Shown here piece by piece: positions 49,981 through 61,576 of a stretch of DNA of 64,000 nucleotides. Each line of letters starts with the position of its first letter. Positions within the stretch are counted from its first letter, which is position 1. Location of the stretch: assembly GCA_029448655.1 (NCBI GenBank), contig JACCLO010000001.1, positions 496,001 through 560,000 of the forward strand. Direction: 5' to 3'. The DNA is from Wolfiporia cocos (taxonomy: Eukaryota; Basidiomycota; Agaricomycetes; Polyporales; Phaeolaceae). A program made the translations under genes and the position numbers. The notes beneath the pieces are model-generated. The model made no database searches. It was given only the letters and a program-made list of their open reading frames with translations, and was not told where the DNA came from.

Positions 49981-52214
49981 CACATGTGCTCGGTGGGAAA
50001 ACCCGAGGCAGAGCTTCCGTAGATGCCCAGGGTGTTTGCGGAGTCGGCTATCCGCTTGCGAAGCCAGGGCAGATGTGTCCTGATGGAGTCGCCCGACGGT
50101 GTAGGCGCAGTCGAAGTCGAACCAGTCGACTGGGTCTGGACGGGGCTGGTGCTTTCTGCCGATTGCACCGGGCTCCCGCTTTTCTCCTCATCGCTGATGC
50201 GCGTAGTGGGGGCCAGAGGAACCACTTCTGGTTGCTTCGGAACGTTGGTCCGGATGGTCCCTACGGTGGCTTGGGGGGACTCGTCTTCGTCGTCAGTCAC
50301 CAGTTCCTGGGTGCTGACGATTCGGACCTTGTATTTTTTCTTCGGGTCCAATTTCTTCTGGCCCGACTGTTGCGTTCCGCTTGACGAGCCTGTCGGCTTC
50401 GTCGTTCCGCTTCCACTACTGGCCGGCTTGGCTTCCTTCGGCTTGTTCTTAGGGTTCTCAGGACAGTCGCCCCATTTGTGTTGTCCAGGGTGCTTGCGAC
50501 AGTCCTTCCCGTAAGAGCCGGTTTCCTTTGCCTTGCCTTTGCCTTTGTCATCAGCCTTGGCGGGCTTCGACGTAGCTTTGTCGGTGGTCTTGCCAGACCC
50601 CGACGACTCCTTCTTCTTTTCTTCCTCAAAGATTTTGCCTTTGAGCTTGTCTGGGTATTGCCTCTTATAGAGGTCGATGGCCATATCGAGGTATACCTCC
50701 CAGTCGGTCGGCATTGTGAAGCCGGGGACCGATTCCAAGGTAGCGAGGGTTTCTCGCACCTTTTCCGGGAGGATCCGTTTGATGTGACTGAACAACGTCT
50801 TGTTGTCAGTCTCGGCCAGGCGAGCCAGGGTCCTGAGCTTCTGTGCCCAAGAGAAGAAGTCCGATTGGAGCTTCTTTTTCCCTTCGTCTCCGAAGTACCC
50901 TTCAATCTCCTTTTCGGCAATTTCCTTGTCCGTCTTCTTGCCGTATACCTTCTCGATCGTTTCCGCAAACGTTTTCCAGGTGTGCCCCGAGGTTTGTCCG
51001 GCGGCGATTTTATCAACTACCGGTGACATGTACTGGTAGGCCTCGCCCGTAAGCCTTAGCAGGGCTTGGCGAACCTTGTCCTCCTCGAGGGTCACCTTGG
51101 CGTCTGCGAAATACATGCCCATTTTTTGGATCCACTCTTTTGACGAGATGGAGTCCTTGGGGCCCGAGAATTTGGGCGGCTGAGTCGGTTTGGTCTGTTG
51201 GAAGTTGACCGTTGTGGCTGCTGCCGTCGCGGCTGCCGGTGCGTTTTTTAGAGCGGTTAACTCCGCTTCGAGTTGGTCAATTCTATTAATTAGTGCCGTG
51301 ACCTGGGCACCGCTGGGTCCCGCGGTTGGGACTGCCGGACGCTTTTGCAGTACTGCGATATCTTTTTCTATGCGGACGAACCGATTTTCGGAAAGGGTAT
51401 CCAATTGTTGCCGCAAACTCTCCGCTTCCTCTAGTGCTTCTATTCTATTTTGAAGCACCTGGTTGTGACTCCGAATTTGGTTGGTCTTATTCCAGACTGT
51501 TTCCATATTCGTGTCTACCCGGCTTTTGTAAGCCGCGAGGTTGCTGTAGAGGTGATTCTTGGCTTGGTACAGCGCCTCTCTGTAAGCTTCTTTTCCCACC
51601 TGCAGAACTTCGTCTGCGGCGGCCACTTCCAGAGTGCGCTGTAACCTTCCCATCAATTCATTCTCGCTTCTTTCCGGCTGCGCGACTATTTCCAGGGTTC
51701 CTCTTTCATAGGAGGGGAGGAGATCGGGGAGCGTCCCAAATAGGGGCTCCGTGTCGACTGGTTCCTCCGGCCGTGGAGTCTCGCTGCCTTCAGGGGTGAT
51801 GACTGCTCGTGCGGGTGTTTCCGGGTTGAAGAGCCTGGCGGCTCTCGTGCGTGGTGACGCTTCTTCCTGGGAGTACCAGTGGACGTCACCGTACAGGACT
51901 ATGAGGTCCGACAGGGGGATGGCGGTGCAGTAGTTGTCCCACCTCCACCACGAGATGTGGTTCCTGGTCGAATCTTCCCCATAGTACTTGATGTACGCCG
52001 TATGGTTTACGTTCAGGAATGGGCGCACATGCGCCGGAATTGAGTTGAAGGAGGTGACACTCCCCCTAACTCTGATGCCGAATACGACTCGCAGGTAGTC
52101 CATCAAGCAGGTCTGCTCTCCGGGCCACGCATGCTTGCCGACGGCGGGGCGGTAGGCCGTAGCCACCTTGTGGATGTTGTACAGAGCGCCTTGTACGATC
52201 GTGTAAGACACCAT
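49980..52214 (-). CDS. gag: E3 Gag polyprotein
   Basis: 744 residues from ATG 52214 (MVSYTIVQG). It is almost identical to E2 Gag, one residue shorter (TPARAVIT versus TPARRAVIT near 140). It has the same capsid-type domain, basic tail and CRKHPGQHKWGDC motif. It ends in the TGATG junction shared with Pol. Confidence 0.92.
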   Translation of the reverse strand: MVSYTIVQGALYNIHKVATAYRPAVGKHAWPGEQTCLMDYLRVVFGIRVRGSVTSFNSIPAHVRPFLNVNHTAYIKYYGEDSTRNHISWWRWDNYCTAIPLSDLIVLYGDVHWYSQEEASPRTRAARLFNPETPARAVITPEGSETPRPEEPVDTEPLFGTLPDLLPSYERGTLEIVAQPERSENELMGRLQRTLEVAAADEVLQVGKEAYREALYQAKNHLYSNLAAYKSRVDTNMETVWNKTNQIRSHNQVLQNRIEALEEAESLRQQLDTLSENRFVRIEKDIAVLQKRPAVPTAGPSGAQVTALINRIDQLEAELTALKNAPAAATAAATTVNFQQTKPTQPPKFSGPKDSISSKEWIQKMGMYFADAKVTLEEDKVRQALLRLTGEAYQYMSPVVDKIAAGQTSGHTWKTFAETIEKVYGKKTDKEIAEKEIEGYFGDEGKKKLQSDFFSWAQKLRTLARLAETDNKTLFSHIKRILPEKVRETLATLESVPGFTMPTDWEVYLDMAIDLYKRQYPDKLKGKIFEEEKKKESSGSGKTTDKATSKPAKADDKGKGKAKETGSYGKDCRKHPGQHKWGDCPENPKNKPKEAKPASSGSGTTKPTGSSSGTQQSGQKKLDPKKKYKVRIVSTQELVTDDEDESPQATVGTIRTNVPKQPEVVPLAPTTRISDEEKSGSPVQSAESTSPVQTQSTGSTSTAPTPSGDSIRTHLPWLRKRIADSANTLGIYGSSASGFPTEHM

Positions 52215-52278
52215 TGCTGGACAGTATTCGTCAGCTTGAGTTATTTTCTTCCTTAAACGATAATTCAAGAAAAGAGTG

Positions 52279-52353
52279 CCTTTTCAGGACTTAAGTGCCT
52301 TTTCAGGACTTTTCGCAATCAATGCCATGCACCCAAGAAAATGCCTTTTCAGG
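52279..52353 (-). other. Three CCTGAAAAGG hairpin motifs between ORF1 and Gag (E3)
   Basis: Plus-strand CCTTTTCAGG at 52279-52288, 52298-52307 and 52344-52353, matching the three copies of E2. Confidence 0.6.
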
Positions 52354-52365
52354 ACTTTCTATCTA

Positions 52366-53181
52366 CTACAACTGGGGTTTGCCGAGGTCGAAATTGAGAC
52401 CGCTATGTACTAAATGTGTCTTTAAGTACGTAACGTGCTGTTTCACGTCTAGATCTCCAAAAACGTGCTCCACCCTCCTGAGATATTTTTCGAGGCGGCG
52501 GAGGTCTTCGTTCTTCATGGAGTCCTGACGGACCCTTTGCTCCAGGTGTGTGGAGAGATCGTCGAAATCGGTGACGAGGGTGGTGAATTTCGCTATGATG
52601 GGGGCCGTGGTGGTTGCGTCGGGAACCTTCCATAGCCGGAAAAGGTTCTTGTGGGCGGCGTTCATCTGTTTGTCGACGTCTAAGAACCAGTCCCACTTCT
52701 TTTCCGTGCAGTGGACGTCCCTGGGGTTCGCAAGACCCCGCTTCTCGACCCACTCGGCCGGCATCCTAAGCTCCTCTACTCTCTCTAACAGCGACTTCTT
52801 TGGGGGCTCAATTCGCTCCCGAAGACTCCTCACCATTCTCTCTTCCTCGACCCTCTTCCTGGCTGCCTCGGCGATCAGCTGATCCAATGATTGTTTCTGG
52901 ATCCGAGCTTCGAGCTTCTCCTTCTGGCGGAGAAGCTTGTTGAGCTTCTTTCGCCTGATGTCGTCGAGGGCGGCCTCGTGGTTGACCCTTCGGATCTCCT
53001 CCGGGTCGGGGTTCGGCTTCCTGTAGAAGACGTCTTTGCCCTTTCGGGACTTTCCTCGCTTTGGGGCTGTGACCGCGGAGATGCGGTCTTCGAGCGATTT
53101 AGAGGCGGCAATGTGCCATTCCTCGCGCTCCCCCGTAGCGGCGTTTCTCGGGGTAACCGTGAAACGTGGTGCTTTCGGCAT
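52366..53181 (-). CDS. E3 ORF1: small protein upstream of Gag
   Basis: 271 residues from ATG 53181 (MPKAPRFTV), nearly identical to E2 ORF1 (for example RERIEPPKK versus RERIQPPKK). The conserved frame with mainly conservative changes between copies suggests it is translated. Same basic N terminus, coiled-coil middle and conserved C-terminal region as E2. Function unknown. Confidence 0.75.
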   Translation of the reverse strand: MPKAPRFTVTPRNAATGEREEWHIAASKSLEDRISAVTAPKRGKSRKGKDVFYRKPNPDPEEIRRVNHEAALDDIRRKKLNKLLRQKEKLEARIQKQSLDQLIAEAARKRVEEERMVRSLRERIEPPKKSLLERVEELRMPAEWVEKRGLANPRDVHCTEKKWDWFLDVDKQMNAAHKNLFRLWKVPDATTTAPIIAKFTTLVTDFDDLSTHLEQRVRQDSMKNEDLRRLEKYLRRVEHVFGDLDVKQHVTYLKTHLVHSGLNFDLGKPQL

Positions 53182-53882
53182 GACTACGTAAAAAGAAGTC
53201 TAAGTAAGCTATTCTAGTGGAAATCACGCGGTCTTCTGTCGGGGCTTATCGTCGCTTCTTGATGTGTCGTGCGCTTATCCTCCGGCGTCAATGGGCGCTC
53301 CGCCCTCGACCGGAGTTAGTGTCGGCGACTGGATTGCGTCTCTCTCACGCTACCAGGTGGGGGATACAGCAGGTCGTCTTCCCTTGACGCCTGGGAATGC
53401 AGGATTTGGGGTATTACACCCCGCATGTGCCCACGCCTCACTCCAGTTAGGTGGCTGCCAGTGTTTAAACCAAACCCATGCCCTGAGGGACTTAGAGGAC
53501 GCCAAGGCCAGAACTCCATCGTTCTGAAACCGTATCGGCAGCGGTTCTAGGCAGGGCAACTCGTGCCCACCATCCCAACTCTAAATAGAGTGGCCCCTGT
53601 ACGCCTGGGGATAGGCGAGAAGGTCGTCTCCGGCCCGGTCAAGAGTTTACACCGTTGCCATCGATTCCCAACATATGGGGAAAGGCTTGGCAGCCAGTCC
53701 CCGGTTCCGCTTAAGCCTACGGTCCGGCTGTTTGCCCGAAGGCGGTGATCCCCCAGAGCCCACTAAGGATACCTCGCTGCCTGGCGGCGAGCGAGGGTGC
53801 GCAGACGGCGACGAAAAACCCCTAAGAAGAAAAAATCCCAGACCCTCAAAGAGGGCGGGGGCGAAAGCAAGTTCTATTCATA
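53182..53882 (-). other. E3 leader with primer site
   Basis: Non-coding. The primer site is at 53870-53880 (AGTTCTATTCA on plus; TGAATAGAACT in sense), exactly complementary to 53994-54004 in the 5' LTR, about 27 nt past TATATATA (54031-54038). Confidence 0.75.
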
Positions 53883-54502
53883 TAACACAAGATAACACTT
53901 ACTTGATATGTTCTTGGTAGTTGCTGGTTAGGCAAGGGATAAGCAGGTGTTAAGCGGGATACGTTGAGTGGTTAACTCGTAGTATGAATGCAATGAATAG
54001 AACTGAGGCAATAGCGCTCAGCAAGTCTAGTATATATACATGATAAATAAGACCCCTAACAGTCTTATTAGATAATACTAATGTCCGTATTCGTATGTAC
54101 AAGTCCCCAGGTACCTAAGTACTTAGTAATATACGATAAATACATATGCCGATCAAAACCGGGATATAGAAAGGCGGCGTAGGCCGCACGAATGGCGTTT
54201 CGCGCTCTTTGTCATTACAAAGACGGGGCGTGACCAAAGCCCGGTCCGCTGACGTTTATACGCTGACTGCTTCCGGACGGAACGTCCGATTGGCTAGAAC
54301 TAGACATGTGACTGATGGTAACTACTAGTGATAAGATAAGACCGTCGTTACGGGAGATAACGCGGCCATCATTCGGCACGTATGTAACCGTTAACTTATG
54401 AACCAGATAAGCTAGTTATTGGTCTAGAAAGTCGTAGATAATTCGTAGAATTGCCGGAAAAATAGTAAGAAATATAGGGAAACTAGGAGAATTCTTGTGA
54501 CA
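53883..54502 (-). repeat. E3 5' LTR, family F2 (620 bp)
   Basis: TGTCACAAG at 54502 to TTGTGTTA at 53883. The first duplication base follows at 54503. Confidence 0.95.
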
Positions 54503-56705
54503 GCATGGCTTCTTATTACTATCTGACTCGTTTGTAGATAGTGAAAAAAATTAAGGTGTCGTGGCCTTGCTTATCGTCTACTTGACGTATGGTTATTGCG
54601 GGTTTTCCATCGTGACTTGATCTATGGTAACGACTATTGTCTGGTTTCCTTTCAACTTTACTTGTCCTTCTAGTGGCTAGTCTTAGAGATTTGGCGTGCG
54701 TCCTTGCTTATCCAAAGGTAATTAATCGACGTTCTATGGACACATTGTCGATACGCTGCCTTGTAATCTCTGTTGCGACGTTATTGTCACTTTTGGGGAC
54801 GTTTTCAAGCCTTGAGGGAAACTTATGACGTTTTTATAGTTGTCTTAACCGATGGTTGTTACTTGGATTATCGCTATCACCGTGGTTCAAATGGGTTTAT
54901 GGGCAGATTATATGCTCTTTGTTATGAGGGCCTGTCGGCTTGAATCTAGTTCGATTCTACCTCTTATTGAGCTAATCTGGGTCGTTTTTAAGGTTGGAGC
55001 TATCCATCGTTCGGATAAATCACGTGACTAGGCGTTTGTTATGCTTTCGTCGAGTTTATGATTTCCAGGATTGGTCTTAGTTTATTCCCTTGGTGCACTT
55101 GTCTGACTAGGATTGACCATCTCTTAATATCTCCTCTGCCTTTTTATGATTCGATATTTTTATTATAGAGTGGTTTCCCATATGCGTTAGACTTGTGCTG
55201 GACTTATAGGGGATATTGGTTCTTTGTCTTCTGAGCTTTTCGCCATATAGGTTGACTCTTTATGGCTTTTTACGCCTGACTTATAGAGTATGGCCTTTAT
55301 TAGGTTACTAGTGCTCTGAGAGACCTGACCGTTTCCTTTTTCCGGTTTTCTAAGTTTACTGGCCCTATTAGGTCATGATTCGACCTTTGGGTTCCCTTTT
55401 CCCGTTATGGCTGACTTTCAGCACTCCAATGCGCTCGCTGCCTTTCGGCCAACGTTGCACTGGCACTGTTGGTCCCTCACCTCCGAGGTTGCCTGAGAAT
55501 TAGGTTCCATGTGTTTATTCTAGGGTTTTTCGCTTAAAACCATTGTCGGATTACCATGCCTTTTCAGGTCATGGTGCATGCTTTGTCCTTTATGGCTTTA
55601 TTATCCTCGATATTATAGTTACGTTTTCCTATTGACGTGTTATGTCGTTTTCGAGCTATCCCTTTCCTGGTTATGGAAAGTCCTTTTCGACTTAGATGCG
55701 TGTCTTATATTGACAGACTATCATCGGCTTTTATTGTTCAGCCAATACGCGTCTTTGTTATGTCTACTTTGGCAAGTGGATGTTGTTATGCTTTATTCGA
55801 CTTGTCTTGTTTCAGGGAAACTGATGTAACTTCATCGTTTAATCCTATGTGTCGACCACCAATGTATGTAGGCTTAAACTCGTTATTATGTGCTTTTCAG
55901 CTGCTTATGAGTTGTCTTTAATTGCCTTGGGGTCAGAATATTCAACGACCTTGGGGCTATTAGACTGCTACTGGTGTGGTCTAGGATTATCTTTTCGGAT
56001 GTTTGCCTGGTTCGACATTTATCCTTGGGGTTATAGATCGTGTTACGAATATTTTTATCAACTGTTGTCGATCTATTCTTTGATACTGATCCCCTTTATG
56101 GATTGTTAAGGTCCTTGTTCAGGTGCCCTTGTCTTATCGTCTGTTCTGTTCTTCGATTAATACTTGGGTGTCTACTTCCTGGCTCGTATTAGAGAGTTAA
56201 GCCTTTGGTAGTCTTCGTTTCGTAATCTATCGCTTAGCGTATACATGGCTGGATTAACCTTGAGTATTGCGGATAAATGAACTTTGAAGGGTGTCCACCC
56301 CCTCCTTAAAATTCTGACCGCCTGGGCAGAGGTTCCATTGCCATTCGTATATTATGCAGCTTTTAGTATTCGAAGCTTTTTCGATTTAAGGGGGTTTCGC
56401 ACGAAACCACCGCTTATTATCTTGAGACATCATGCCTTTCGCACTTATAGTCCCTTGCTTCTTACGTAGACCCTTGACAGGTGTCGTACACTACTATGCC
56501 TCATCAGCTTGGTGTAATTATACTTTCGTTAAAGGCTTGTCAGCCGATAACTACGGTATTCGGTTTTAATCTCCACTCTTGATGCCTAGTTGGAGATTCC
56601 GTATATAGTCTTTATTTTTCAGGAGTTTAACTGTTTCCTCCTCGAATGGTCCGACAAAAGACCTTCACACATTCGCATATTATGGCATATTTAGCCGTTA
56701 TGATG
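54503..56705 (-). pseudogene. E4 pol region, heavily decayed
   Basis: There is no long frame on either strand, but the minus strand follows intact pol in order. Near 56335 it resembles DPLSRRPDHEEGVD (ctctgcccaggcgg ... ggagggggtgga). Near 55390 it resembles the integrase segment RSMTTAYHPQ, and near 55570 the segment around the integrase catalytic site. The plus strand is strongly T-rich, meaning A-rich on the coding strand. A GAAA-capped inverted repeat lies at 55554-55574. E4 is older than its guest E3. Confidence 0.6.
55554..55574 (-). other. GAAA-capped hairpin in decayed E4
   Basis: Minus strand CCATG-A-CCT-GAAA-AGG-CATGG: eight pairs with one bulged A around the CCTGAAAAGG core. Confidence 0.5.
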
Positions 56706-57272
56706 TGTCACAGATTTATCTGTTCTCTAATTTTCCCGGTATTTTTCACTATTTCTTCGCATTTATTCCGAATTGTTCTTCGACATCTGCACTTATCCTG
56801 TATCTAAGCTATACTTAAAGCTACCGTGCCGCTGTACCGAACCATAACCCCGTAGATCACTCACGTGACCATTCCCACACTAGACGTCTTATCTTATCTC
56901 TCAAACCACGTTACCTATTCATCACATGATACTATCTCCAGCACCCTTAGCGCTGCCACGTCATTACTGACATCACCGTTCCAGACTCCGGGCAGAGTCC
57001 GGACCCACATCACGTTTCCAACGTAGACGCCTTACTCACGCATCGTCATATCCATGACATATCCCGACCGGCCTATGACTCAGCCCGGGATCCCCATATC
57101 ACAAGCTACGGACACTTCGTTAGCACCGCCATTACCGGCCTATGCCCTACGCCCTACTGTATCGTTAGTCCTACTTAGAGTACCAGGGGTCCTATACACA
57201 TTGTATATAAGCTTGCATTCTCTGGCGGCTATTGCCCCAGAACTATCAACTTCGTTACACAGCGATAACACT
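56706..57272 (+). repeat. LTR of family F10, left part
   Basis: It starts TGTCACAGATTTATCTG. A TATA box (GTATATAAG) lies near 57202. It is interrupted by the solo LTR 57273-57969, continues at 57975-57995, and is then cut by the F4 LTR at 57996. Confidence 0.65.
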
Positions 57273-57969
57273 TGTCACAGATTTGGGACATGCCACTATT
57301 TTTCCCGTATTTTTACCTATTTATCTGGTATTTCTACGACCTTGTAGACATTTACGCTGCTAAGCGCCCGTCTACACGTACACGCAACCAAACAACACGT
57401 ACACAACGCGGTATACGTCCACCTGTCATAACAACATGTACATAACACGTTTGTACGCGTCAATGACTCAGCGGACTAACCTCCGGTGTCACGCGCTTTA
57501 CTCATATCCCGATACCGGGCTATGTCAGTACAATTGGATAAGCGGCCCGCTCGTTATCACATGCCAATGCCCTTACGATTACTCATATCCCGATGCCGGA
57601 ATATAAGAATCACATGCATGGCTTACTAACGAAGCTACAGCCACTTCCACAACACGGACCTACGGTCCAAACAAACGTTCTTACTGGTGCGGCCATTACC
57701 GGCGCACGTGGTCTATTGTAGTTTACGACTTAGCTGTATTAAGTACGTCTGCGCACAGACCGTCTCAATGTTTGGCCTCCTTACTGGTAACCAAACAAAG
57801 CATGTATATAAGTAGGGCTATCACTACGATAAGCCTTAGATTTGTTCTCTGCATTCGCATAGTCACATAACATCTCTACTGCGCCTACAAGCGTTTCCTC
57901 ACCAGCTTCAACAACTCCTTCAAGTCGTTAACAAGCTATAGTGTGAGTCCCACAACCTTGTTTGTGTCA
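57273..57969 (+). mobile_element. Solo LTR of family F1 (the E1 family, 697 bp)
   Basis: TGTCACAGATTTGGGACATG to TTTGTGTCA, flanked by ACACT at 57268-57272 and 57970-57974. It is homologous to the E1 LTRs but longer by a local duplication near 57395-57445 and with scattered substitutions. Confidence 0.92.
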
Positions 57970-57995
57970 ACACTCTTGCCTAACAAGCAACCTCT

Positions 57996-59092
57996 TGTCA
58001 CAGATTTATCTGGGGCTTACAGCATTTTTCCTATGATTATAGCAATTTACCTGGGATTTATACGTCTACCTACAAGTTATCTACGGGTTAACTCCCATTG
58101 CCACCACGACAAGCTCTTAACTGGGCTTATCACCACATGACCAGCTTACATAACGCTACGGTACAACCACGTCCAATAGCAACACTACAGCATACGTCAT
58201 AACAGGTCTCGCCCGTCAGAGCAAGACCAGCCACGTCATAGATCCTAGATCATAATGATAGGCCGAGCGCGGCACGCTCGCATAATAATGTCCACATGTA
58301 CAAACAGTGCCTCGTGGCCTTGTACTATTGGGTCGGCCTTCACGGCTTCCCACCGCCATAAGATCCTTGATCACAATGGCACCTCAGGCGCGCCACGCCT
58401 TCGCATAATAATGGCAACACGGCCAAATAGCACTATATTAGCATCAAGGCAATATTGCTATAGGTCACGGCCTTCTCGGCCTCCCACGGACTCGGCGTAC
58501 TCCAAGTCCTGGGCTTCTGCCATCACGGCGTTGCCCAAACACCGGTCCTCGCCTCACGGCTAAGACCACCATATGCTCCGGTAACCATCCGGTCCGGACA
58601 TATCACATGCTACGGTGCCTGCTGGCCCAATAGCATAACGACCTCGGCGCCCCGCCTTGGTCATCCAACGAAGCACGGCCAATCGCCATTATGCCGCAAG
58701 GTATCCGGCAACCGGCTTCACCTATCCCCGGGCTGAGCCCGCGTTAGTATCACAATAAAGACATAATCCCTCTATTACGATTGGGTCGGCCATTAGGGCC
58801 TTCCACGGCCATTCTAGATAGAGTAACTAAACATCAGATAAGATAAGCTTCGCCACTTGGCAAAGCCACATAACCCGGTAAGGACATAGCTAGCTAGTAG
58901 CACGTGACCTTCCCGTACACATGTATATAAGTAGGAGCCAAGCGCTCTATAACTTCAGTTCTATTCTTCTCGGCGTACGCCGTAGAAGAACCTTCCACCT
59001 ACTATAGCGTCTGATAACCTCTACCTCACCTCGTCGCCTTAGTTCATCGCAAGGATACTGGCGTGGTGAGTCCCACAGAGCCATCTGTGTCA
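57996..59092 (+). repeat. LTR of family F4 (1097 bp), plus orientation
   Basis: TGTCACAGATTTATCTGGGG to CATCTGTGTCA. TATATAAG lies near 58924 and AGTTCTATTCTT at 58957-58968 (complement of the F4 primer site). It is followed by only taaa, the start of a primer-site region, before another LTR. It is nearly identical to the inverted copy 62496-63592. Confidence 0.85.
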
Positions 59093-59096
59093 TAAA

Positions 59097-59675
59097 TGTC
59101 ACAGAATATCCGGGGGGATATAGTAACAATCCTCGCTATAGGTTATACGGGCGGCGCTAGGCGTACGCCGCTCCTCTGAGCCTCAGCCACCTCCTCGTGC
59201 ATCTCTTTAGCTTGTTGGTCACCTGACTGTTAGGTTAGCGCTGTAGGGTAGCGCGCGCCTCATCACACTCACGTTACACGTCACATGCATATCACATGCC
59301 TTGCTTATGTACTTACTTACCTAAGCCGTTAGGGCGGTGCTGCGCACAGGCCAGTACTTAAGGGTAGACACATAGCATACGGTTCTTGCATGTATATAAG
59401 ATACGACAGGATTGGGGCTTACTCCCCATCCTGAAGATTCTCGACGTTTGGGCCTCTGGCTCCTCTCTCACATGTGCGCCGTGCGACTCGCCTTAGGGTG
59501 TCCTCTACTGCTAGGCTGGTAGCGACTCGACAGTATAAGTATCCTGTACGATGACTTCCTTAATTCCGAGGGAATGCCTCTGTACTCGCCGCTGCTCGTC
59601 GCCGCCTTGTAGCAAGACCTTGGGGGTTTTCCCCTGCCTATAGCAGGGTCGCACAGCCCTTGTAAGTCTGTGTCA
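59097..59675 (+). mobile_element. LTR of family F5 (579 bp)
   Basis: TGTCACAGAATATCC to AAGTCTGTGTCA. It inserted at the primer-site region of the F4 element. Flanks ataaa and atcat do not match. It is homologous to 20513-21063. Confidence 0.75.
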
Positions 59676-61555
59676 ATCATTGTGCATTATGGTTAATGCT
59701 TATGATTGTATTCCCTAGTACTGTAGTGTCGTTGCCGTGGTGAGGCCTTATTGGGTAACCGTGAGAACATACATCCTTGTCAGGAGTTGTCTCGTAAAGG
59801 TATATCCCGTAATGGCTGAAGTCACGTGGTGGCGATGACGGTAGTTTCCAATGTGCTTGTATGTCGTTAAAGTCGTTCTTCGATTGAGTATGACATTGTA
59901 AGCGTGGGAACTGGGATGATCGTTGGGGAAGGATATATTTCGCTATTGGATAGATAGCTACTATATTCCTATTACAGGGTTGTCGTCCATATACGAATAG
60001 GACAGTACGAGCATGAATGAGGGTAATCAGGCCTCTTAGTGCATGTCGTTGGTTGCTTTAATGACCGTAAGGTACATTTGTAAGCGTGGGATAGTGGACT
60101 TGTTAAGGTCCTAGGTGCGAAATTAGGGTTTCCACCCCCTCTTTCACGTTTGATCTCCCGATCAAACCTATCCAGATGGTTTTGGTTTTTAAAGAGGTTA
60201 AACCGCCTCTATGCCCAGATAAGGGTGGGTGGATGTGGGCCGAAGGTATTCTTGAGTATATCCATATACGGCTGTATCCAGTAGTCGCTCGCATATGCGA
60301 CCAGATTTTGATACTAAGGTTTCCAAGCCCTAGTTTGCCGGAATCGAAGGGTTTTCCAGGCCCATATTCGATGTAGTGACGAGATGTAATCCTTTCTTGT
60401 CGTAAGGATACAGATCCGGATTTATTTATTGCGTGTCTCGACGACGCAGGTTTCCGTAAACCAAGCAATTAAATGATAGCCGATTGCCAAATCGGCTTGA
60501 TTGTCCTAATAAGGGGGGCTCCCTTGTTATCTCTGGAAGTTTTCGAGTGCTTCTTCGAGACCTTTTGCGGACGATCGCATTGAATTGCTAAGGTGTATTT
60601 TTTGAATTCGGTTATTCTCCCCACAGAGAAAAGTTGAATCGAGGTGAAATCAAAAGTAAGGTAGCTAGCCTCGTGACGAATTTTGCGATTGGCGTGCGAA
60701 ATTGTCGATTTCAATACAGGGGGGGGAACCGGTTGGAAACCGGTGTAGATTCGGCGATTGTGCGAGAATGCCGAATGATGTGTGATTCTGGAAGCCTTGC
60801 GGCCTCCGCTACACTTCAAGGGAACGCGTATCAATAGCGTGTGTCCCTTGTTTTCCTTTCCTCTAACCCAGATTGCAAGATTTCAATGAAGTAATCTTGT
60901 TGCGATCTGTTTGTACGTGGGTGGCTGGTGGAAACAGCGCTGTACCCAATTATTTATAGACGCTTGTCAGACGTCTCTTTCCAAACGGATGGTAATTTCC
61001 TTTTCAGGAATTCCATTACCGGAAGGGGTGCCCCCGTTCAAAGGTTCTTATGACATGTGACCAAATGACAGATGCTCAATAACCCGAATCCCCTTTTCAG
61101 GAGCGAAGACCGAAGTCAAACGGGCGCCGACGGATTATGTGAATCCTAATCGACTTGGTACTTAGGCATTCCCATAGTAATGATAGTTATGAGCATATAT
61201 TTGCCAAGCGTACGCGATCCTACGTCTAAGGGAACAGGTACTAGTATCGCTCTTCGATTGACTAAGTGTACCCGTAAGACGTAAAGGTTGCTTTTTATGT
61301 ACATAAGCGACCTTAACCAGGCTAGATAACCTGGGAACCAGCAGGTGACGCAAGATTTCCAGAGGCGAATACAAATATGCTATTGGACGGTTTCTAAGCT
61401 AATACAAGTATTGCTGTCTACTAGGAGCCGCCACTAAAACTACATATTTATCTACTTATGGACTGGGATACCAGGGTACCTGAAAAAGAGCTCGTCATCA
61501 GCGATCAAGGCTGAGTGGTCATGTCTAACACAAGAAGAACGGGGGCATAGTTAGG
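59676..61555 (-). pseudogene. Decayed gypsy body (F4-associated), minus strand
   Basis: Minus-strand remnants of pol: near 60150 KTKTIWIGLIGRSNVKEGVE matches the KPGKTMLTADPLSRRPDHEEGVE segment between RNase H and integrase, and near 60550 the RNase H start. Hairpin cores lie at 60999-61008 and 61092-61101. Short minus frames (60103-60468, 60469-60834) are leftovers, not genes. ORF1 and most of Gag are unrecognisable. Confidence 0.5.
60991..61020 (-). other. Bulged GAAA-capped hairpin
   Basis: Outer arms ggtaat (60991-60996) and attacc (61015-61020) and inner arms TTCCT/AGGAA enclose GAAA (minus sense), with a 4-nt bulge. Confidence 0.5.
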
Positions 61556-61576
61556 GGCGCCCTTTTCAGGACGCCG
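61556..61576 (-). other. GAAA-capped hairpin at the leader end
   Basis: Minus strand GGCG-TCCT-GAAA-AGGGG-CGCC. Its place between leader and coding region matches 11578-11591 in E1. Confidence 0.5.

Larger units (their letters stand above)
44842..54502 (-). mobile_element. E3: complete chromodomain-dUTPase gypsy element, inverted near-copy of E2
   Basis: 9661 bp with 620-bp LTRs (44842-45461 and 53883-54502) that differ at one position I can see. The flanking duplication is GCATG (44837-44841 and 54503-54507). Primer site, leader, ORF1, Gag, Pol and polypurine tract are all present and open. It inserted into the decayed element E4. With E2 it forms a pair of near-identical inverted sequences about 15 kb apart. 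Confidence 0.95.

Noticed and set aside
58255..58563. 102-residue frame also present at 63025-63333
   Set aside because: It lies wholly inside both F4 LTR copies; conservation is explained by the LTR, and no domain is visible.
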